From the NCBI GenBank assembly GCA_023381535.1, contig JAMCSN010000138.1:1-6957 (forward strand): 6,957 bases of DNA, given 5' to 3'. This DNA comes from Bacteroidota bacterium. GTDB lineage: Bacteria; Bacteroidota; Ignavibacteria; Ignavibacteriales; Melioribacteraceae. The notes under the pieces were generated by a model. It worked only from the letters and a program-made list of their open reading frames with translations, was not told the DNA's origin and did not search any database. Every line of letters starts with the position of its first letter. The first letter of the stretch is position 1. Positions 3,825 to 6,957 of this stretch are shown here, piece after piece. A program made the position numbers and the translations under genes.

Positions 3825-6173
3825 ATGAAGCGTTTTAATTTTATTCTGTGCATGATGCTGATTAGTAGTTTTTCATTCGGTCAGAACAAAGCGGTAATTC
3901 AAAAAGAGAACGAAACTTCTGTTAGCAAGGGTGCTTATTTAATGGATGCCGGACCGCTTCTTGAAAAGTTTGAAAAAGCAAACCATATTAACTTGAGGAC
4001 TTTGCCTCAAGTAAAACCGTCCTTGAAAAAAGTTGCGTGGAATTTTACGGTAGGAAGTACGCATAACTGGTGGGCACAGAACACCGTTGACAACTCATTT
4101 TATTCTGTCCCTTCAACATGCCGCGCAGTTGGAGTAAATTGTTATGTGTTTGTTGAAGATTCTTCTTGGATCAAAAATGTAAATCAAAGCGCAGTCGATC
4201 AAATCGTAAATGCCTTTGACAACTCTACACCTGCTAATTCTAGTAAGGGTGTGTACCAGATGGATGTTGATACGTTTGGCAATCCGCCTAATGTTGATGG
4301 GGATTCTAAAATTATTATTCTGGTCTTAAATATTCTTGACGGATACAATGGTACTGGAGGTTACACAGCCGGTTATTTTTGGGCGGGTAATGAGTATCCA
4401 ACTTCATCTGTTACTAATAGTAATGTTGCGGAAGTATATTACATGGATTGTAATCCACTTAATTTAACGAACCAGAACGGAATTTCTCTAGCACTTCAGA
4501 TAACCGCTCATGAATTCCAACACATGATTCAGTGGAACTACCATGGCAATGCAAATGGTCCGAATCAGACTACAAATGCTAATGACACATTCTTTAATGA
4601 AGGATGTTCAATGATAGCGGAAGTCGTTTGCGGTTATCCATTAAGACTTCAGAGTTATTATACAAATGCTACAAATGTGCAGATGCTGAAGTGGAAATTG
4701 AATCCGCCTGGAGAAGTACTTAGCGACTATGCACGCGCTGCAAGATTTTTCTTGTACATAAAAGAACAGTTCGGTGTAAGTGCTTTAGCAAAATTTGTTC
4801 AATCAAATCTTTCTAATGTGAATGCATTTAACGTAAGCGTTTTTCCTCCGCTCGGATCAACACGAACATTTAACGACGTAATTGCGGATTGGTACATTGC
4901 AAATTACTTGAATGATACTTCAGTGAATTCTAAGTGGGGTTATCAGTACGCTGGACTTACCAGTGTTTCTTCAAATGCGATGATGAATCCAAACGTATCA
5001 AACTATAATGGGAACTTGCAGAAACTCGGCGCACAATATTTCACTTTTACAAAAGGGAGTAATTTGAATGTAAGTTTTAATATGAATGGAAACACAAGCC
5101 TAATGGTGAAAGCGATAAAAAGCGGCACTGGCGGTAAGCAAGTAATGGACGGCACGATGATGGGCAACAATATGATGTTCTCGGTACCCGATTTCGGTAC
5201 AAGTTTTTCCAATGTCACTTTTCTTGTTTGTCAAAATGATTTCTACTATTACGATCCAAGTAATCCAAATGGACCATACAGCTATACTTTTAATTCAACT
5301 GGAACTTTGCCGAGCGGTACTCAAGAATTAGCTTATGTGAAAACGGAACCAATGGGAACAGGTGGTGGATCTGATAAAGATACAACGATAATATACTTCA
5401 CAGGCATTCTGGGAGCTAAACTTGATTCTATAAAGGTTGCGCTTCGTCAAGCTGGTTCGTTGCAAGGGTTTGTTTGGAAGTATACTGGAAATTTAAGACC
5501 GACCCCGCTCGGAGCGAAGATTAGCGGTGCGTTTACAGCGACCTCAAATATCGCTGACCGTCCTCAATATCCGTATCCTCCCGTGTGGCCAAATTGGGTA
5601 AAGGTAGATTTAAGAAGTTTGAACGTAGATGTATCTAACGATTTTGCGGTTGGGTTCATTAATAATGGTGATTACATTTCAACCGGCGGTGGTTCAAACA
5701 GCGTTATGCTCGCTTCATCGCCATCCGGGACCCATTCTGCTATGTATCTGCATAAACCAAGTTCTGGAACTGCTAACTGGTATAATATCGTCGATTCAAA
5801 TGGTGACTATACAGAATTTCTTGTTTATGCTTATGTCAGTTTTCTGACAGATGTAAAACAAGTGGTGGAATTGAAGCCGGCTTCGTTTAAGCTGGAACAG
5901 AATTATCCCAATCCTTTTAACCCGAGCACAAACATCAGCTATCAGCTTCCAACAAGCAGTCATGTTACGTTAAAAGTTTACGACATGCTTGGACAAGAGG
6001 CTGCAACTTTGGTTGATGAATTTCAAACTGCCGGCACGCACAATTCTCAATTCACAATTCTCAATTCTCAATTATCCAGCGGTGTTTATTTCTATAGAAT
6101 TGTTGCAGTCGATCCTTCGCAAGGCTCAGGACAAAGTTTTGTTCAAACCAGAAAGATGATTTTGATTAAGTGA
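3825..6173 (+). CDS. Secreted HEXXH zinc metalloprotease with T9SS type A sorting domain
   Basis: A 782-residue multidomain exported protein. Residues 1-19 are a signal peptide with probable cleavage SFG|Q. Residues ~20-65 may be a propeptide. The catalytic region (~70-370) contains ITAHEFQHMIQWN, with zinc ligands His229 and His233 and catalytic Glu230. It is followed 25 residues later by FNEGCSMIAEVV, where Glu259 (or Glu266) is the likely third ligand. The HEFQHM...NEG layout resembles hyicolysin-type (M30) peptidases, though the family is not certain. Cys99 and Cys106 may form a disulfide. Residues ~385-675 form one or two beta-sandwich-like regions without recognised motifs. Residues 688-782 are a T9SS type A sorting domain: FKLEQNYPNPFNPST at the start, YDMLGQE, LSSGVYFYRI, and KMILIK at the end. 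It is thus expected to cross the outer membrane by T9SS and be released or surface-attached. The sorting domain carries two repeat-derived segments (6041-6075 and 6113-6131). Confidence 0.88.
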   Translation: MKRFNFILCMMLISSFSFGQNKAVIQKENETSVSKGAYLMDAGPLLEKFEKANHINLRTLPQVKPSLKKVAWNFTVGSTHNWWAQNTVDNSFYSVPSTCRAVGVNCYVFVEDSSWIKNVNQSAVDQIVNAFDNSTPANSSKGVYQMDVDTFGNPPNVDGDSKIIILVLNILDGYNGTGGYTAGYFWAGNEYPTSSVTNSNVAEVYYMDCNPLNLTNQNGISLALQITAHEFQHMIQWNYHGNANGPNQTTNANDTFFNEGCSMIAEVVCGYPLRLQSYYTNATNVQMLKWKLNPPGEVLSDYARAARFFLYIKEQFGVSALAKFVQSNLSNVNAFNVSVFPPLGSTRTFNDVIADWYIANYLNDTSVNSKWGYQYAGLTSVSSNAMMNPNVSNYNGNLQKLGAQYFTFTKGSNLNVSFNMNGNTSLMVKAIKSGTGGKQVMDGTMMGNNMMFSVPDFGTSFSNVTFLVCQNDFYYYDPSNPNGPYSYTFNSTGTLPSGTQELAYVKTEPMGTGGGSDKDTTIIYFTGILGAKLDSIKVALRQAGSLQGFVWKYTGNLRPTPLGAKISGAFTATSNIADRPQYPYPPVWPNWVKVDLRSLNVDVSNDFAVGFINNGDYISTGGGSNSVMLASSPSGTHSAMYLHKPSSGTANWYNIVDSNGDYTEFLVYAYVSFLTDVKQVVELKPASFKLEQNYPNPFNPSTNISYQLPTSSHVTLKVYDMLGQEAATLVDEFQTAGTHNSQFTILNSQLSSGVYFYRIVAVDPSQGSGQSFVQTRKMILIK
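6041..6075. repeat. Tandem heptanucleotide repeat (five units) inside the T9SS domain
   Basis: Five contiguous 7-base units start at 6041, 6048, 6055, 6062 and 6069. Each begins CAATT; three are CAATTCT and the others differ at one or two final bases. Because 7 is not a multiple of 3, the protein repeats with a seven-residue period (NSQFTIL, then NSQL). The array replaces the usual divergent strand between AGTH and LSSGVYFYRI in the sorting domain and makes this stretch an estimated two residues longer than usual. All three forward frames of the unit are free of stop codons. Confidence 0.8.
6113..6131 (-). repeat. Hairpin repeat with CTGAG...CGAAG core (copy 3), inside the protease gene
   Basis: On the plus strand CTTCG (6115-6119), CAAGG (6120-6124) and CTCAG (6125-6129) follow one another. 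Read on the minus strand this is CTGAG-CCTTG-CGAAG, the same core and five-base spacing as the copy at 1560-1574. Flanking TC and GA (6113-6114, 6130-6131) extend the pairing. In the protease it encodes most of an added VDPSQGSGQ segment (residues 762-770) between YRIVA and SFVQTRKMILIK. Confidence 0.65.
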
Positions 6174-6323
6174 TTTTATAAATTTAAATTGACTTAAATA
6201 TTACTGGATTATTTAGTCTAGCATTTGAACAAAACCCGGCTTCTAAAAAGGGGTATGCGGGCAGTTTGATATATCTGTATGAGGACAACTCATAAACACA
6301 AAATAAATCCATTCAATATTCTA

Positions 6324-6331
6324 AGAGGAAG
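6324..6331 (+). promoter_or_regulatory. Ribosome binding site of the outer-membrane barrel gene
   Basis: AGAGGAAG lies three bases before the ATG at 6335, with its GGAG-like centre about 5-8 bases from it, and supports this start. The rest of the 161-base gap after the protease (6174-6334) is AT-rich. It holds a weak AT-only inverted repeat (6182-6187 with 6194-6199) and no convincing promoter or terminator. Confidence 0.55.
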
Positions 6332-6334
6332 TGC

Positions 6335-6957
6335 ATGAAAAAACTATCTGCTGTTATTCTTGCTTTATTGTTAACCGGATCATTGTTGTCCGCGCAATCA
6401 AAAATTGGTGTAGGAATCAACGCTGCGTATTTATCACCAACCGGAGATTTCGGTGATCTTTATAAGTCTGGCTTTGGCGGGTTGGCTTCACTCACATTCG
6501 ATGCAACTGAGAATCTTCAACTTTCAGCTACTGTTGGTTATGCTCAGTTTTCTTTTAACAACGACAAATTCAATCAGATGTTAAATGATTTTCTTGGGGG
6601 CGGTTCTAATGCAAATGTTTCGGTTGATTCAAAACTGACGCTGATTCCTATTATGGCTGGCGGAAAATATTTCTTCACGACATCAAATTTTAAACCATAC
6701 GCAGCAGTAGATTTAGGAGCTCATATCATGTCGGTAGACGGTGCAAAGGTTAGTTATGGTGGTCAAACGTACGATGTAACTGTCAAAGAATCCAAAGCTG
6801 CATTTGCATGGGGATTGGGAGTTGGATTTTATTATGCGGTAGCTCCAAAGATCAACTTGGATGTAAATGCAAAAATCAACGGCGATAGTTTTGAAATGGG
6901 AACAAACTTCTCCAGCAGCAGCGGCACAACCACATCTTCACAATCTTCAAAATCTAC
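6335..6957 (+). CDS. Outer-membrane beta-barrel protein, N-terminal part (3' truncated by window edge)
   Basis: An open frame from the ATG at 6335 runs off the window after about 207 codons. Residues 1-20 form a signal peptide (MKKLSAVILALLLTGSLLSA) with cleavage before QSKIG. The mature part shows alternating amphipathic strands typical of a small porin-like barrel: KIGVGINAAYLSP, GGLASLTFDA, LQLSATVGYAQFSF, LTLIPIMAGGKYFF, KPYAAVDLGAHIMS, AAFAWGLGVGFYYAV and INLDVNAKING. The strand LTLIPIMAGGKYFF followed by FKPYAAVDLGAH is characteristic of the OMP beta-barrel (OmpA/OmpW-like) fold common in Bacteroidota. The visible end is an unusually Ser/Thr-rich stretch (residues ~190-207) that may be a surface loop. 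Its partner or cargo is unknown. It follows the protease gene in the same direction by 161 bases and probably has its own promoter. Confidence 0.82.
   Translation, partial: MKKLSAVILALLLTGSLLSAQSKIGVGINAAYLSPTGDFGDLYKSGFGGLASLTFDATENLQLSATVGYAQFSFNNDKFNQMLNDFLGGGSNANVSVDSKLTLIPIMAGGKYFFTTSNFKPYAAVDLGAHIMSVDGAKVSYGGQTYDVTVKESKAAFAWGLGVGFYYAVAPKINLDVNAKINGDSFEMGTNFSSSSGTTTSSQSSKS

Noticed and set aside
4669..4687. ACAAATG repeated twice in the protease gene as another heptamer array.
   Set aside because: The copies are nine bases apart and in codon phase (Thr-Asn), so chance codon repetition explains them.
5629..5847. Plus-strand short open frame inside the protease gene in another frame.
   Set aside because: It has no ribosome site or family pattern and lies fully within the 782-residue reading frame.
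6182..6199. AT-only inverted repeat after the protease stop as a terminator.
   Set aside because: The six-base stem has no G or C and no T-run follows, so it is too weak to call.
6235..6261. CCCG...CGGG stem in the gap before the barrel gene as a riboswitch or terminator.
   Set aside because: Only four pairs enclose a 19-base unpaired loop and no known riboswitch pattern could be recognised.

Overview
The window looks like a chromosomal piece of a Bacteroidota/Chlorobiota-type bacterium, most likely Ignavibacteria-like. The main reason is a secreted protein ending in a type IX secretion (T9SS) type A sorting domain with an NYPNPFNPST-style start and a KMILIK-style end. Supporting signs are moderate-to-low GC, SFG|Q and SA|Q signal-peptide cleavage sites, a SufS-SufT pair, and a TATATTTG promoter element of the Bacteroidota TAnnTTTG type. 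Taxonomy is inferred from these hallmarks and not tested.

Layout. Positions 2-2084 (+) hold the end of a SUF iron-sulfur assembly cluster: the C-terminal half of the cysteine desulfurase SufS, then SufT overlapping it by four bases, a bacilliredoxin (CGC motif) and an Rrf2-family regulator with three cysteines suited to an Fe-S cluster. The genes fit one theme: sulfur mobilisation, cluster maturation, low-molecular-weight-thiol redox repair and cluster-sensing control. sufBCD are not in the window and may lie upstream. Positions 2150-3343 (-) hold an M24 metallopeptidase (Xaa-Pro aminopeptidase/prolidase type), convergent with the Rrf2 gene. Positions 3476-6173 (+) hold a two-gene unit: a small cysteine-rich-headed lipoprotein, then 10 bases later a 782-residue secreted HEFQH metalloprotease with a T9SS sorting domain. 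From 6335 to the window end is the first ~207 codons of an outer-membrane beta-barrel protein.

The most unusual content is a set of small repeats laid over these ordinary genes. (1) Three short imperfect hairpins at ~897-928, ~1554-1580 and ~6113-6131 share the core CTGAG...CGAAG. The flanks differ in sequence but still pair, and the core would place two adjacent G.A mismatches in the stem. Two copies are intergenic in the suf cluster; the third is antisense inside the protease gene, where it encodes an extra VDPSQGSGQ segment in the T9SS domain. (2) Two independent arrays of tandem 7-base units: six units between the convergent Rrf2 and M24 genes, and five units inside the T9SS domain coding sequence. 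The same short sorting domain therefore carries one member of each repeat class.

No RNA genes, CRISPR arrays, insertion sequences or phage genes were seen, and no stretch over 300 bases lacks a gene.
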